This document shows, piece by piece, positions 48,069-57,461 of a DNA stretch of 59,507 bases. The DNA lies in assembly GCA_030446765.1 (NCBI GenBank), contig JAUJMR010000001.1:59061-118567 (forward strand), read 5' to 3'. Origin of the DNA: Chloroflexia bacterium. Its GTDB lineage: Bacteria; Chloroflexota; Chloroflexia; Thermobaculales; Thermobaculaceae. Positions within the stretch are counted from its first letter, which is position 1; every line of letters begins with the position of its first letter. The notes beneath the pieces were generated by a model that saw only the letters and a program-made list of their open reading frames with translations, was not told the DNA's origin and ran no database searches. The position numbers and the translations under genes were made by a program.

Positions 48069-49085
48069 TTGATTCGGCCATATCGGCTGACCGATTTACT
48101 CGGTACCCAGCGGCAGCAGCATGTTACTGTGCTGGATCTGCCCGAGAGCATTATCCGGGGCTTCTCGCCCGCAGGTTTCGCCGCCCGTTCTGCCCTCGGC
48201 CCCGCGCGTCTCGGTGCTGAGGGCCTCCTGTACACGAACCGCCTACGCCCGATCGCTGGGTGCTTGTACGACTGGCCCTTCCGGGGCGAAGATGTACGCC
48301 TTGTAGCGCTGACTGGATATGGGCACGATGAATTCGAGGCGTTCGCCGCGTGGGAACGGCTTGTAGAGCGAACGTGCTTGCGGGCCGCGGGTTATGGCAG
48401 GCAACGCGTGGTAGCACGACCGGAAGAGGGCAGCGAGTGTGCCAGTCTGCTTCACAGGTTGGGCTTTACCATTGCGACGCGGGAACGGATCCTTGCGCGC
48501 ACGATGAATGACGAGAAGCACGATACACCCGCTGGTTTCGAGTTGCTGCGCAGTAACGATGTATGGGATGCGTGGAAGCTGTACAGCCGGACGGAGCCGG
48601 TCTCGGTGCAACGAGCCGAGGGCCTAACGCCCGCGTCGTGGTGGCGTGGTAGGCGTCTGCGTCGAAGGCCGTATCAGGAATGGATTCTGAGAAGCGACGG
48701 CAACGCGGTTGTACATCTGGAGCTGCATTACGGTCGACGGGACTCGGCGCTACGTTTCCATTACGAGCCGGAGCATCGCGACTCGCTGTCCGATGCCACG
48801 GCACACGCAATAGCCGTAGCCGGAAGGCGGAAGGTAGACACGCTGTACTGCGTCGTGCGCGACCATCAGGCAGAACTGGAGCGACTCCTGCTCAACCAGG
48901 GGTTCGTCATGGCCCGCTCGCAGGTCCGCCTGGTGCTGTACACGTCGGTACTCAGCTCGGTGATGGACGTGACTCCCCTGCCCGTGGCTGAGCGCGTGCC
49001 GTCCGGTTTGCGTACAGGTATGACTGGATTATCGCAGACGAGCGATGGCGAATCGGACAGAGGCACTGACTGGTATAATCGGTAA
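48069..49085 (+). CDS. Uncharacterised GNAT-like protein
   Basis: 338 residues from a TTG at 48069 that follows GGAGGGG. The protein has two similar halves that look like N-acetyltransferase folds: [19 protein letters not shown] with [19 protein letters not shown], and [19 protein letters not shown] with [19 protein letters not shown]. No clear acetyl-CoA loop is present, so activity is uncertain. I do not recognise the family. The R3H ATPase gene follows closely with its own promoter-like element inside the end of this gene. Confidence 0.75.
   Translation: MIRPYRLTDLLGTQRQQHVTVLDLPESIIRGFSPAGFAARSALGPARLGAEGLLYTNRLRPIAGCLYDWPFRGEDVRLVALTGYGHDEFEAFAAWERLVERTCLRAAGYGRQRVVARPEEGSECASLLHRLGFTIATRERILARTMNDEKHDTPAGFELLRSNDVWDAWKLYSRTEPVSVQRAEGLTPASWWRGRRLRRRPYQEWILRSDGNAVVHLELHYGRRDSALRFHYEPEHRDSLSDATAHAIAVAGRRKVDTLYCVVRDHQAELERLLLNQGFVMARSQVRLVLYTSVLSSVMDVTPLPVAERVPSGLRTGMTGLSQTSDGESDRGTDWYNR
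49071..49079 (+). promoter_or_regulatory. Extended -10 promoter for the R3H ATPase gene
   Basis: TGGTATAAT is a perfect extended -10 element (TATAAT at 49074-49079), without a good -35. Transcription would begin near 49086, just after the upstream gene stops, leaving a leader of about 16 bases to the GTG at 49102. Confidence 0.55.
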
Positions 49086-49101
49086 AGAGGTAGAAAACAT
49101 A

Positions 49102-50736
49102 GTGGCACAAAGAATGGACCGGTACGCTATTAGCGAAGAACTGATTACCGACGACCTTGAGGCGCTGCTGGCTTCGATTCCGCCGCGCGTTGTTCAGCCG
49201 CTTCGGGAGATGGACAGTCTGTCCGATCTCCTGGAGATCGTGCTGGACCTCGGCCGCCTTCCAGAGGCGCGCTTCCCGGACCACGAGGTTAACCTCAGCG
49301 AGGACGAGGTCACCCACGAGGACTTGCAGTACGTTACCACGCGCATCGGTAACTTCGGCGATGACAACCGCGCCGGCATCGAACGCACCCTGCACCGGAT
49401 CAGCGCGATACGCAATCGGAAGGATGAGGTGGTCGGCATTACATGCCGAGTGGGCCGGGCGGTGACTGGTACCATCAGCATCATTCAGGATCTGGTCGAA
49501 TCCAGCAAGAGCATTCTCATCCTCGGCCGGCCGGGCGTTGGAAAGACGACGATGCTACGCGAGGTGGGCCGTGTGCTTTCCGAGGAAATGCGCAGGCGCG
49601 TGATCATCGTCGATACGTCGAATGAGATCGCGGGCGATGGCGACATCCCACACCCAGCGATTGGTCGGGCTCGTCGCATGCAGGTTCCAACGCCGAGTTT
49701 GCAGCACGGCGTGATGATCGAAGCCGTCGAGAACCACATGCCTCAGGTGATCGTGATCGATGAGATCGGGACGGAACTCGAGGCCTCGGCGGCCCGCACG
49801 ATCGCGGAACGTGGTGTACAGCTCATCGGTACTGCACATGGCAATGCCCTGGAAAACCTCATGATGAATCCGACGCTGTCGGATCTTGTCGGTGGCATAC
49901 AGTCGGTAACGCTCGGCGATGAGGAGGCGAAGCGGCGCGGGACACAGAAGAGCATCCTTGAGCGCAAGGCCCCACCGACGTTTGACATACTCGTGGAGAT
50001 TCAAGATCGAGATCGCGTTGCGATTCATCAGGACGTGGCGGAAACGGTGGATGCATTGCTCCGCGGCTACGAGGTTCGTCCAGAGGAGCGCTGGCGCGAC
50101 GCGGCGGGAGCGGTCCATACCGAGCGCGCTGTGGCAGCGTATGCGCAGGAACGTCCTAACCGGCGCGAGCGTGACCGTCGGCCGACGCAGCTGCATACCT
50201 CAAAGTCTGCAGAGACCGATCGAGCACCGCAGCCGCAGCAGGCAGAGCAACCGGCAGAGCAGCAAGTGGCCGCTCCGCAGCATCGAAAGGTGTATCTCTT
50301 CGGCGTTAGTCGAAACAAGCTGGAGCAAGCCGCGATCCACATGCACGTCCCGCTAACCATCGTGAAGGACCTCGGTGCCGCTGATATGGTCATAACCGTC
50401 GACAACTATTACCGGAAGGCTCCCCCCGCTGTGCGCGAAGCAGCGGACGCCGGAAAGCCGGTATATGTCTTGCGCGCGAACTCCACGAGCCACATCGAGC
50501 GTCTGCTCGGCAGCGTGTTTCACGTGCCCATCCCGGTGGATCCACTCCTCTCCGCACAATACGAGGCAGAGGAGGCAGCGCAACGCGTGATGAATGGTGC
50601 GCCTGCGGTACAGCTTACCCCTCAGGTGCACAATATTCGCAGGATGCAGCACCAGATCGCGGAGCGGTACAACGTGATCTCCAAGAGCGCGGGCAAGGAA
50701 CCGTACCGGCACGTGACCCTCTTCGCCGCTGACTAA
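49102..50736 (+). CDS. AAA ATPase with R3H domain, Ycf45/SpoIIIAA-like
   Basis: About 544 residues. An N-terminal region ([20 protein letters not shown]) leads to an ATPase of the SpoIIIAA/Ycf45 type with Walker [21 protein letters not shown] and Walker [16 protein letters not shown]. Then comes a Gln/Ala-rich linker, and a C-terminal R3H domain ([20 protein letters not shown]) that binds single-stranded nucleic acid. The GTG at 49102 after AAAGAGG is preferred because the promoter lies between it and the ATG at 49045; an ATG at 49114 is also possible. The biological role of these proteins in non-sporulating bacteria is unknown. Confidence 0.85.
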   Translation: MAQRMDRYAISEELITDDLEALLASIPPRVVQPLREMDSLSDLLEIVLDLGRLPEARFPDHEVNLSEDEVTHEDLQYVTTRIGNFGDDNRAGIERTLHRISAIRNRKDEVVGITCRVGRAVTGTISIIQDLVESSKSILILGRPGVGKTTMLREVGRVLSEEMRRRVIIVDTSNEIAGDGDIPHPAIGRARRMQVPTPSLQHGVMIEAVENHMPQVIVIDEIGTELEASAARTIAERGVQLIGTAHGNALENLMMNPTLSDLVGGIQSVTLGDEEAKRRGTQKSILERKAPPTFDILVEIQDRDRVAIHQDVAETVDALLRGYEVRPEERWRDAAGAVHTERAVAAYAQERPNRRERDRRPTQLHTSKSAETDRAPQPQQAEQPAEQQVAAPQHRKVYLFGVSRNKLEQAAIHMHVPLTIVKDLGAADMVITVDNYYRKAPPAVREAADAGKPVYVLRANSTSHIERLLGSVFHVPIPVDPLLSAQYEAEEAAQRVMNGAPAVQLTPQVHNIRRMQHQIAERYNVISKSAGKEPYRHVTLFAAD

Positions 50737-50766
50737 GCGCCGAGACTCACGTTCGGGCGATACCCA

Positions 50767-51417
50767 ATGTTCGTGACGCTTGAAGGCCCCGAGGGCAGCG
50801 GCAAGACGAGTCAGGGAGAGGCACTTGCCGCTATGCTCTCGAAACGCATACCGCTTGTCCTCACGCGCGAACCTGGCGGTACGGAGCTCGGTGAGCGCGT
50901 ACGGGACACCCTGCTCAGCTTCGGCGGGCCACCGCTTGACCCGCTAGCGCAACTCCTGCTACTCTCTGCCGCGAGAGCCCAGCATGTCCGCGAAGTGCTC
51001 CGGCCGGCACTGACAGACCAGCGGAGTGTGCTCTGCATCCGGTACAGTGACTCGTCCCGGGCGTACCAAGGCGGTGGTGACGGTTTGCCCGAGGAATCTG
51101 TCGAAGCAGCTATCGCAATCGCGACGGACGGTTTGGAGCCGGATCTGACCATACTTCTGGATTTGGATCCAATCGAAGGATTGCGCAGGCGGGCGAGTGC
51201 AGGGACGGAGGGTGCTCAGGAGGGCTGGAACCGTTTTGATGCGCGAGAGCTCGCGTTCCACGAACGGGTGCGGACGGCGTATCTGCAGTTGGCTCGCAGG
51301 TGGCCCAAGCGCGTGGTAACGGTGAACGCGGCTCGTCCGTTTGATATAGTGCGTGCAGAGATCCTGGAAATCGTTCTATCAAGGCTGGCGGTAGATACCA
51401 CAGGAGGTACACCATGA
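50767..51417 (+). CDS. tmk: Thymidylate kinase
   Basis: 216 residues. Tmk phosphorylates dTMP. The P-loop is VTLEGPEGSGKTSQGEALA, the substrate segment REPGGTELGERVRDTLLS and the DR-like motif RYSDSSRAYQGGGDGLPEES. The family usually has DRY/DRF at the last site; here it is IRYSDS. The stop overlaps the start of a 14-codon frame that leads to the c-di-AMP receptor gene. Confidence 0.93.
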   Translation: MFVTLEGPEGSGKTSQGEALAAMLSKRIPLVLTREPGGTELGERVRDTLLSFGGPPLDPLAQLLLLSAARAQHVREVLRPALTDQRSVLCIRYSDSSRAYQGGGDGLPEESVEAAIAIATDGLEPDLTILLDLDPIEGLRRRASAGTEGAQEGWNRFDARELAFHERVRTAYLQLARRWPKRVVTVNAARPFDIVRAEILEIVLSRLAVDTTGGTP

Positions 51418-51458
51418 CGCGTATGGCTTTCTTGATGGAGCGAGTGGTCTCTCTATGA
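51414..51458 (+). CDS. 14-residue mini-ORF coupling tmk to the c-di-AMP receptor
   Basis: ATG at 51414, peptide MTRMAFLMERVVSL, stop at 51456-51458. It has the best ribosome site of the area, AGGAGGT (51402-51408) with 5 bases to the ATG. It overlaps the tmk stop and the darA start, both as ATGA. The receptor gene has only a weak site of its own, so the mini-ORF may deliver ribosomes to it. Whether the peptide matters is unknown. Confidence 0.5.
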   Translation: MTRMAFLMERVVSL

Positions 51459-51784
51459 AACTTTTGATAGCGATCATTAGTAGTCGTGATACAAACGCGC
51501 TGCTCGACGCACTAAACCGCGAGGAGTTTGGTGCTACCCTGGTCAACTCCAAAGGTGGCTTTTTGCGGGAGGGGAACGCAACCGTTTTCGTCGGCGTCGA
51601 AGAAGATCGGTTAAATCGGCTCTTTGGACTGATCTCCCAGACATGCCGCACGCGCACTCGCCTGATGAGTCCGAGTATCCCGGCGATTGAATCAGGGGAG
51701 TACCTGCCGACCGGACCTGTCGAAGTAGACGTTGGCGGCGCCACGGTGTTCGTGCTACCGGTCGAACGCTACGAGCGAATCTAG
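51455..51784 (+). CDS. darA: Cyclic di-AMP receptor, PII-like (DarA/PstA, DUF970)
   Basis: 109 residues, full length. Family parts are MKLLIAIISSRDTNALLDAL, FGATLVNSKGGFLREGNATV and FVGVEEDRLNRLFGLISQTC. Members form PII-like trimers that bind c-di-AMP. The position directly after tmk is the same as yaaQ in Bacillus and relatives. Presence of this gene implies that the organism uses c-di-AMP; no diadenylate cyclase gene is in the window. Confidence 0.92.
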   Translation: MKLLIAIISSRDTNALLDALNREEFGATLVNSKGGFLREGNATVFVGVEEDRLNRLFGLISQTCRTRTRLMSPSIPAIESGEYLPTGPVEVDVGGATVFVLPVERYERI

Positions 51785-51802
51785 GGGGTACATAGTACCT
51801 TC

Positions 51803-52288
51803 GTGAGTGAGCAAGTTTATGAACTCGTGCGCGTAGGTATCGCGCTAACTGGAGCATTTGTCGCCATGCTCTGGCTGGCGTTAGTCCTATGGGTATACCG
51901 CGATGCTCAAAGCCGCTCGACGAGCTTTCCGGTGGTTCTCCTGTCCACGGTGCTCGTCTCGAGTACGTTCCTTGTCGGCTGGGCTGTCTACATGCTCGTC
52001 CGCCCACGCCTCACGCTCTTCGAGGAGTATAGTCAAGGTCTTCGGGAACGGGCGGAGTTGCTCGACGCCAGTTCCGGCGACTTGTGTCCTCGTTGCCAGG
52101 GGAGGCTTCAGCTCGATTACCGGCTATGCCCCAACTGTGGGCTTGAGGTAAAGGAGCCATGCGACAGGTGCAAGCGCCCGATCCGCTCCACCTGGAACCT
52201 TTGCCCGTATTGCGGCCACTCGGTACACCAACCGCTGGCGTCACATCCGGCTCATGCACACTCAGAAGAGGAGCAACGGGAAGCGTAA
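51803..52288 (+). CDS. Membrane protein with double zinc ribbon
   Basis: 161 residues from a GTG at 51803. Two hydrophobic helices near the N-terminus (LTGAFVAMLWLALVLWVY and FPVVLLSTVLVSSTFLVGWA) are followed by two zinc ribbons: CPRCQGRLQLDYRLCPNCG and CDRCKRPIRSTWNLCPYCG. The tail is rich in His and Glu. It follows the darA gene by 18 bases and may belong to the same transcript. The function is unknown. Confidence 0.82.
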   Translation: MSEQVYELVRVGIALTGAFVAMLWLALVLWVYRDAQSRSTSFPVVLLSTVLVSSTFLVGWAVYMLVRPRLTLFEEYSQGLRERAELLDASSGDLCPRCQGRLQLDYRLCPNCGLEVKEPCDRCKRPIRSTWNLCPYCGHSVHQPLASHPAHAHSEEEQREA

Positions 52289-52397
52289 CGCCGAGCATCA
52301 AACCGCGCATCCTAATCGCGGCTGTCGGGTTGTCCATCCCATGATTTTTCCTGATTCCAGTTTCGAGCATCGTACAGCGCTATTGACAGTGCAGGTA

Positions 52398-53405
52398 CTA
52401 CAGCCATCCCCTGCGCTTGAAGAGGGCCGCCAACGTGGAGCCCACCAGTAACATCGCGAGCAGAGCGCCCGGATAGCCGAAAGTCGCGTTGAGCTCGGGC
52501 ATGTTCCAGGGCGAGGCAGCGGGGTCGAAGTTCATCCCGTAGATGCCCGCGATGAGCGTGACACTCATCAGGATGATCGACCACGACGTCAATGTGCGGA
52601 CAGTCTTATTTAGGTCATTCGACGCCTCAGCCTGTCGGCTCGCTCCCATGGTGAGATATACCTCAAGCACACCGCTTAGTAACTCGCGGTACGAGTCGAT
52701 CTGGTCCGTTACGCGGATAACGTGGTCGTGCAAATCTTGAAAGTAAAGAGCCGTAGCCTCTCCCACAACGGGCAGGTCGCGGCGCGCGAGGGCGGACGCA
52801 ACGTCACGCTCGGGTGCGACGGCACGCCGCAGATCCAGAAGTTCCCTCCGGAGTTTGAAGATCTCCTCCAGGCTCTCCTGGCTGGGATCGCTGAAGACGC
52901 TGGTCTCCATATCGGCCACGTGTTCGCCTACCCGGTCCGCAACGGTAAAGTAATGGTCAACGATGGTGTCGAGAAGGGCGTAAAGCAGCACGCCAACTCC
53001 CCGGCCAATCTGACTCAGATCACGATGGAACCGACCCGCGACCTCCGCAATCTCCGCGATTGGCTCGTCATGGACGGTTACCAGGTAATTTCTCCCAAGA
53101 AAGGCGTGCAGCTCATGCTCGTCAATCCGATGACCATCCTCGCCATAGTCGACATCGTAGAACACCAGAAAGTAGACGTCACCGTAGTTGTCGATCTTTG
53201 GCCGCTGGTTTTTATTCGTGGCATCTTCGACTGCAAGAGGATGAAAGTGAAACTGGTCGGTCAGGAGGCGACGCTCGTCCGGAGTCGGCTTCTCCAGATC
53301 GAGCCAGAGAATATTCCGTTCTTCCGCCACTAGCATCCCGATCTCCGCTAGATTGACTTGCTCCGATGTTTGCCCATTCTGCTGACAAACCATGGTATGG
53401 ATCAT
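52398..53405 (-). CDS. corA: CorA-family magnesium transporter
   Basis: 335 residues. CorA forms a pentameric channel for magnesium (and sometimes cobalt). The long N-terminal cytoplasmic domain includes FHFHPLAVEDATNKNQRPKI, then two C-terminal helices with the selectivity motif IAGIYGMNF between them and the periplasmic loop MPEL. The last helix ends with the basic KRRGWL. AAGGAG lies 10 bases before the ATG at 53405. It is convergent with the zinc-ribbon gene. The 227 bases upstream show no clear riboswitch. Confidence 0.93.
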   Translation of the reverse strand: MIHTMVCQQNGQTSEQVNLAEIGMLVAEERNILWLDLEKPTPDERRLLTDQFHFHPLAVEDATNKNQRPKIDNYGDVYFLVFYDVDYGEDGHRIDEHELHAFLGRNYLVTVHDEPIAEIAEVAGRFHRDLSQIGRGVGVLLYALLDTIVDHYFTVADRVGEHVADMETSVFSDPSQESLEEIFKLRRELLDLRRAVAPERDVASALARRDLPVVGEATALYFQDLHDHVIRVTDQIDSYRELLSGVLEVYLTMGASRQAEASNDLNKTVRTLTSWSIILMSVTLIAGIYGMNFDPAASPWNMPELNATFGYPGALLAMLLVGSTLAALFKRRGWL

Positions 53406-53632
53406 CGATTCTACACTCCTTGTTTCGCGCGCTCGATGTTCGTGTCCCCTGGCAGCACCGCCAATAGTACACGGAAAACCTCATTGGGAACGGCAGGAGT
53501 GGAGGCGAGCGGGCCACGTGCGACACGAACTCTGGGCATCTGCGACCAACGATGAGCCCACGTCGCTTCCCGTTAACGGACAAGCATAAGCGTGCCCGAT
53601 ACGTTGAGGATCCTATTCCATCAGGCGGGCGC

Positions 53633-54856
53633 TCAGTCCCTCGCGGGCGTCAAAGAGCGCGGCGGCTTGTTGTTCAGGCGCGCGTAGGTGACTGCCTCTG
53701 CACCGATCAGCGGCAGCGCGTACTCTACGAACGCCGGCGTAACGTGGTTGCCCTCCCCGTTGATGAACTCATCGGGCAGTAATTTCTGGCGATTCGCTAT
53801 CTCGACGAGCGGGACCAACCCCGGCTGGGCTGCGTATGGGTCGTTCGAAATTCGTTCCAATGTGACCATCTTGTCGTCCTCGCCATCGAGCGCGACACGG
53901 ACCGCATGAGCACCCACCTCATACGCCTCTTGCAGGTCCACCTCACTCACCATCGCCATCGACATGCGTTGGATCGTGCCTGGCTTGTCGAAGCGCGCCC
54001 GGAGACCAAGCTCCCTCGCGACGAGATCTGCCAGGTAGCTGGCTGCCCCTGTAAGATAGCGATGGCCGAACGGATCGTGACTAAACACCGGGTCCGTGCG
54101 TGCGATGCTCTCACCACTCTGGTCGCGTACCGTCTCGGTAACTACAGCGATGACGTAACCATACCGCTCGTGGCACCGCTTTATGTCGCGCAAGAACCGC
54201 TCTCTCGAAAGAGAGCGTTCTGGCGTGTAGATGAGATGTGGCGCATCGGAGTCCCTCTGCTTGCCGAGGGCGGCTGCGGCGGCAACCCAACCCGCGTCAC
54301 GGCCCATAACTTCGAGGATCTTCACGGGATCGATACGCCGCATAGCCTCGGTGTCGAGCCCGACCTCCTGCGTGACGGTGGCGACAAAGCGGGCAATGCT
54401 GCCGTAGCCTGGGCAGTGGTCCGTGTGCGGCAGGTCGTTGTCGATCGTCTTGGGGACGGCAATAGCATGCAGCTCATACCCTTCGAGTCGTGCCGCCTCC
54501 GAGACCCGATGGGCGGTGTCCGCGGAGTCGTTGCCGCCGATGTATATGAAATAGCGGACGTCGAGCGCGCGGAGTCGCTCGAGGATACGGCCGATGTCCT
54601 CCTCTCGCAGCTTGTAGCGTCCGGACCCTAGTGCGGCTGAGGGCGTGCGGCGTAGTTGCTCCCATAAGGTCAGCGGCTCATAGCGCAGGTCGACCAGATC
54701 GGAGAGCAGCAGTCCCTCAATGCCATGGCGCATCCCGAGAATGTCATCCACGCGCCCATCGGCATGCGCTTGCTGGACCACCCCGGCCAGGCTCGCGTTG
54801 ATTACTGCCGTGCACCCTCCCGACTGTCCGACGAGGAGGTTACCCTTTTCTGACAC
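53633..54856 (-). CDS. Pyrophosphate-dependent 6-phosphofructokinase
   Basis: 407 residues. The reaction is phosphorylation of fructose 6-phosphate, reversible when pyrophosphate is the donor. The N-terminal motif is NLLVGQSGGCTAVINASLAG, then YFIYIGGNDSADTAHR with GGNDS in place of the GGDGS of ATP enzymes, and IAVPKTIDNDLPHTDHCPGY with the Lys seen in PPi enzymes. The motif VKILEVMGRDAGWVAAAAAL follows. The GTG at 54856 is chosen because AAAGGA precedes it. The gene overlaps the end of the GT9 gene. Confidence 0.88.
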   Translation of the reverse strand: MSEKGNLLVGQSGGCTAVINASLAGVVQQAHADGRVDDILGMRHGIEGLLLSDLVDLRYEPLTLWEQLRRTPSAALGSGRYKLREEDIGRILERLRALDVRYFIYIGGNDSADTAHRVSEAARLEGYELHAIAVPKTIDNDLPHTDHCPGYGSIARFVATVTQEVGLDTEAMRRIDPVKILEVMGRDAGWVAAAAALGKQRDSDAPHLIYTPERSLSRERFLRDIKRCHERYGYVIAVVTETVRDQSGESIARTDPVFSHDPFGHRYLTGAASYLADLVARELGLRARFDKPGTIQRMSMAMVSEVDLQEAYEVGAHAVRVALDGEDDKMVTLERISNDPYAAQPGLVPLVEIANRQKLLPDEFINGEGNHVTPAFVEYALPLIGAEAVTYARLNNKPPRSLTPARD

Positions 54857-55966
54857 TGCCTGTCCTTTCCAGTAGTTCGGTTGCTGCATCCGCCACCCGC
54901 ACCGGGTCGAGCGATCCGAGGTCTGAAGCGCGATGTACATCGCCCATCGCGTGACCAACATAGAGGGTCGGACGCGGTCGGTCCGCCGCGCGCACCGTGA
55001 TCGCCGGGCTGGAGCCGATCTCCGGACATGGTCCCCACGCCCGCTCATTCGTCGGACCCCACAAACTCACCACCGGCGTACCCAGTGCTTCGGCGAGGTG
55101 CATGGGGCCTGAGTCCGGCCCTACATAGAGATCACACTGATTCAGTACGGCGATGAGCACCGGCACGTCCGTCTCTCCTGCGAGGATTCGCACGGGCGTT
55201 GCGGTGAGTGACGCGATCTCCAAAGCAGCGTGGCGTTCCTCCGGCCCACTGATCAGCAGAATGGTGCCGTCAAAGCGCTCTTGGACGATTTCGATCACTT
55301 CTGCGTAACCTCCCGGTCGCCACGCCCGCGATGGTATCCATCCACCGAGTCCATGGTGTACAGCAACGATCGGTCGCTCCGCCCCACGCAGCAGCTCCGC
55401 AGTCTGGTTCTCAGCTATGGCTTCTTTGTAGATGCTCAGATGGCCATGGATTTGGTCGTTACTCGCAACGCAATGATGCGCCAATGCGAGAACTCGGATT
55501 AACCGCGCCCAGTACGCACCCTCGCAAATGCGTCCAAACCCACCGTCGCGCTCTGCATGTGTGAGAAACGTGCCACGGCCGTTGTCCAGGCCGACTCGGA
55601 TCGGAGCGCCACTGCCTAGCGCTATAGATGCCAGCTTCAGCGTGCCCAGGACGGTGGTCAGGTGATGCGCGAGGACGATCGCGCTGTAGCGCTCTCGCCT
55701 GAGACGCCACAAGAGCCGCCCCCAGAGATAGATCGAACGGGTCGAGAAAGCCCGGCGCCCTCGATGCGGCGCCGGTCGAATGACCAGACCTTGCGTATGC
55801 GAGGGTCACGTGCGAATATCGGCGCTCCAGCCTCGCCGATGAGCAGGTGGAGGTCGAAGCCGGGCAGGTGGCGGGTGGCGGCGTCGACTGCGGCGGTCAG
55901 CAGGACCGTGTCGCCCAGATCGCCGAGCTTGACGAGCAGCACGCGTGAACGTTGGTCCGCACTCAT
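54840..55966 (-). pseudogene. Family 9 glycosyltransferase (heptosyltransferase-like), one frameshift
   Basis: Two frames make one protein of about 375 residues. The N-terminal half has RVLLVKLGDLGDTVLLTAAV and RIRKVWSFDRRRIEGAG. The C-terminal half has VAVHHGLGGWIPSRAWRPGG and the donor-binding CDLYVGPDSGPMHLAEALGT with VVSLWGPTNERAWGP. The change lies at about 55710-55745. GT9 enzymes transfer heptose or related sugars to surface glycans. The ATG at 55966 follows fabZ by 7 bases. Confidence 0.82.
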
Positions 55967-55973
55967 CTGATCG

Positions 55974-56414
55974 TCAAGATGTGCCGGGTCTGTCGCCGAT
56001 CGCAAACGTCAGCTTGCCCTGCGTAGTGACGTTGTCATCGACGGTCGCGATCGCGTTGCCCGTGCCGATGCCGCGGCGGACGCGTTCGAGTGTCACCTCC
56101 AGCCGCAGTTGATCTCCAGGGCGGACGGGCCGCTTGAAGCGGAGTCCATCGATCCCGGCAAAGTACACGAGCTTCCCGCGATATTCCTCCATCCCTAGGA
56201 TCGCGACCGCGCCGACCTGCGCCAGCGCCTCGACCTGAAGCACTCCCGGCATGATGGGCGCGCCAGGGAAGTGTCCCAGAAAGTAGGACTCGTTCGCACT
56301 CACGTTTTTCAGCCCAACCGCTCGCACACCGAACTCGATTTCAACTATGCGGTCTACCAGCAGAAATGGGTAGCGGTGCGGAATGATCTGCTGTATCTCC
56401 TCGCTCTCGAGCAT
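55974..56414 (-). CDS. fabZ: 3-hydroxyacyl-ACP dehydratase FabZ
   Basis: 146 residues, full length. FabZ removes water from 3-hydroxyacyl-ACP in fatty acid synthesis. The signature is [20 protein letters not shown], then [20 protein letters not shown] with the catalytic His, and the Glu in [12 protein letters not shown]. Further parts are [20 protein letters not shown]. It is followed closely by the GT9 gene. A surface-lipid link between them is possible but not shown. Confidence 0.94.
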   Translation of the reverse strand: MLESEEIQQIIPHRYPFLLVDRIVEIEFGVRAVGLKNVSANESYFLGHFPGAPIMPGVLQVEALAQVGAVAILGMEEYRGKLVYFAGIDGLRFKRPVRPGDQLRLEVTLERVRRGIGTGNAIATVDDNVTTQGKLTFAIGDRPGTS

Positions 56415-56447
56415 CCTGTCTCCTGCTTGTGAGGTCTTCCTTCCGCC

Positions 56448-57346
56448 CTACGGTCGGGTGTCGGCATCGGCTAAGAATGACCAACGGACGATCCGGTCAC
56501 TCACCCGGCATACATCCACCATCTGCTCCACGTCGTGCACCCGCACGATGTCGGCCCCGCCCGCGATGGCAAGGGCTACGGTCGCGGCGGTGCCAGCCGT
56601 GCGCTGGCCCACATCCCGGCCCGTTATACGCCCGATGAATGCCTTGCGCGACGTACCGACCAGCAGCGGGTGGCCAAGGCGGGTAAACTCCCGAGGCCGA
56701 TGCAGCAGCTCGATGTTGTGGTCGAGCGTCTTGCCGAAGCCAATGCCGGGGTCCACGATGATGCTTTGCTCGGGAACACCGGCCTCCTGCGCGGTCCTGG
56801 ACGCCGGTCGCGAGCGAGTCGTACACCTCAGCGACGACATCGTCGTAGTGCGGATCACGCTGCATGGTCTCCGGCGTTCCCTGCATGTGCATGACGACCA
56901 CTCCCGCCCCATACGATGCCGCGAGTTGCGCGATGCGGGCGTCACGCAAGCCGGAGATGTCGTTCAGGATATCCGCGCCCGCATCCAACGCGGCACGGGG
57001 CGGGTTCAATCCGGAATGTATCGGCGGAAATGGGCTTCTCCGTGATCGGACGCAGGGCGGAGATGACGCGGTGGAGCCGCTCCGCCTCAGTAGCCTCGGC
57101 GATGATGGTGGCGCCGGGGCGGGTGCTCATCGCGCCGACATCCAGGATGTCAGCACCCGCGCGCAGGAACGCGTGCGCTTGGTCAACCGCTCCGGCGGTG
57201 TCTCCGAGGCCATCTCCAGAAAAAGAGTCCGGACTGACGTTGATGATCCCCATTACCAGCGTGTGGTCCACTGGTGTTATGGTTCGACCACGTACGATGA
57301 GGTGGGTGGCTGTGCGCGCACCGAGAACACGAGCTGGATACGTCAC
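56448..57346 (-). pseudogene. folP: Dihydropteroate synthase, two frameshifts
   Basis: Three frames combine into one protein of about 300 residues. FolP joins pterin pyrophosphate with p-aminobenzoate in folate synthesis. The first signature is VMGIINVSPDSFSGDGLGDT, with AGADILDVGAMSTRPGA. The middle part is AGADILNDISGLRD and VVVMHMQGTPETMQ. The last part is IIVDPGIGFGKTLDHNIELL with LLVGTSRKAFIG. The frame changes near 57015 and near 56815. Because folate synthesis is usually needed, sequence error is a likely cause. The GTG at 57346 has GGAGG upstream; a start at 57382 is also open. Confidence 0.85.
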
Positions 57347-57461
57347 TAGTAAGCTCTTCCTCCAGACGCGCGAGTATAGCACAGGCCATTGCGAACTCGA
57401 CGTGGACCACTATTGACGGCACATTGGGCCTCGGTCCATACTGCGATGGGAGGACACACGG

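Noticed and set aside
52722-53333. 203-codon plus-strand frame across corA
   Set aside because: It lies wholly antisense to corA, whose family motifs are clear, and has no recognisable product.
53406-53632. Magnesium (M-box or ykkC-like) riboswitch before corA
   Set aside because: No multi-stem conserved structure could be recognised by eye in the 227 bases.
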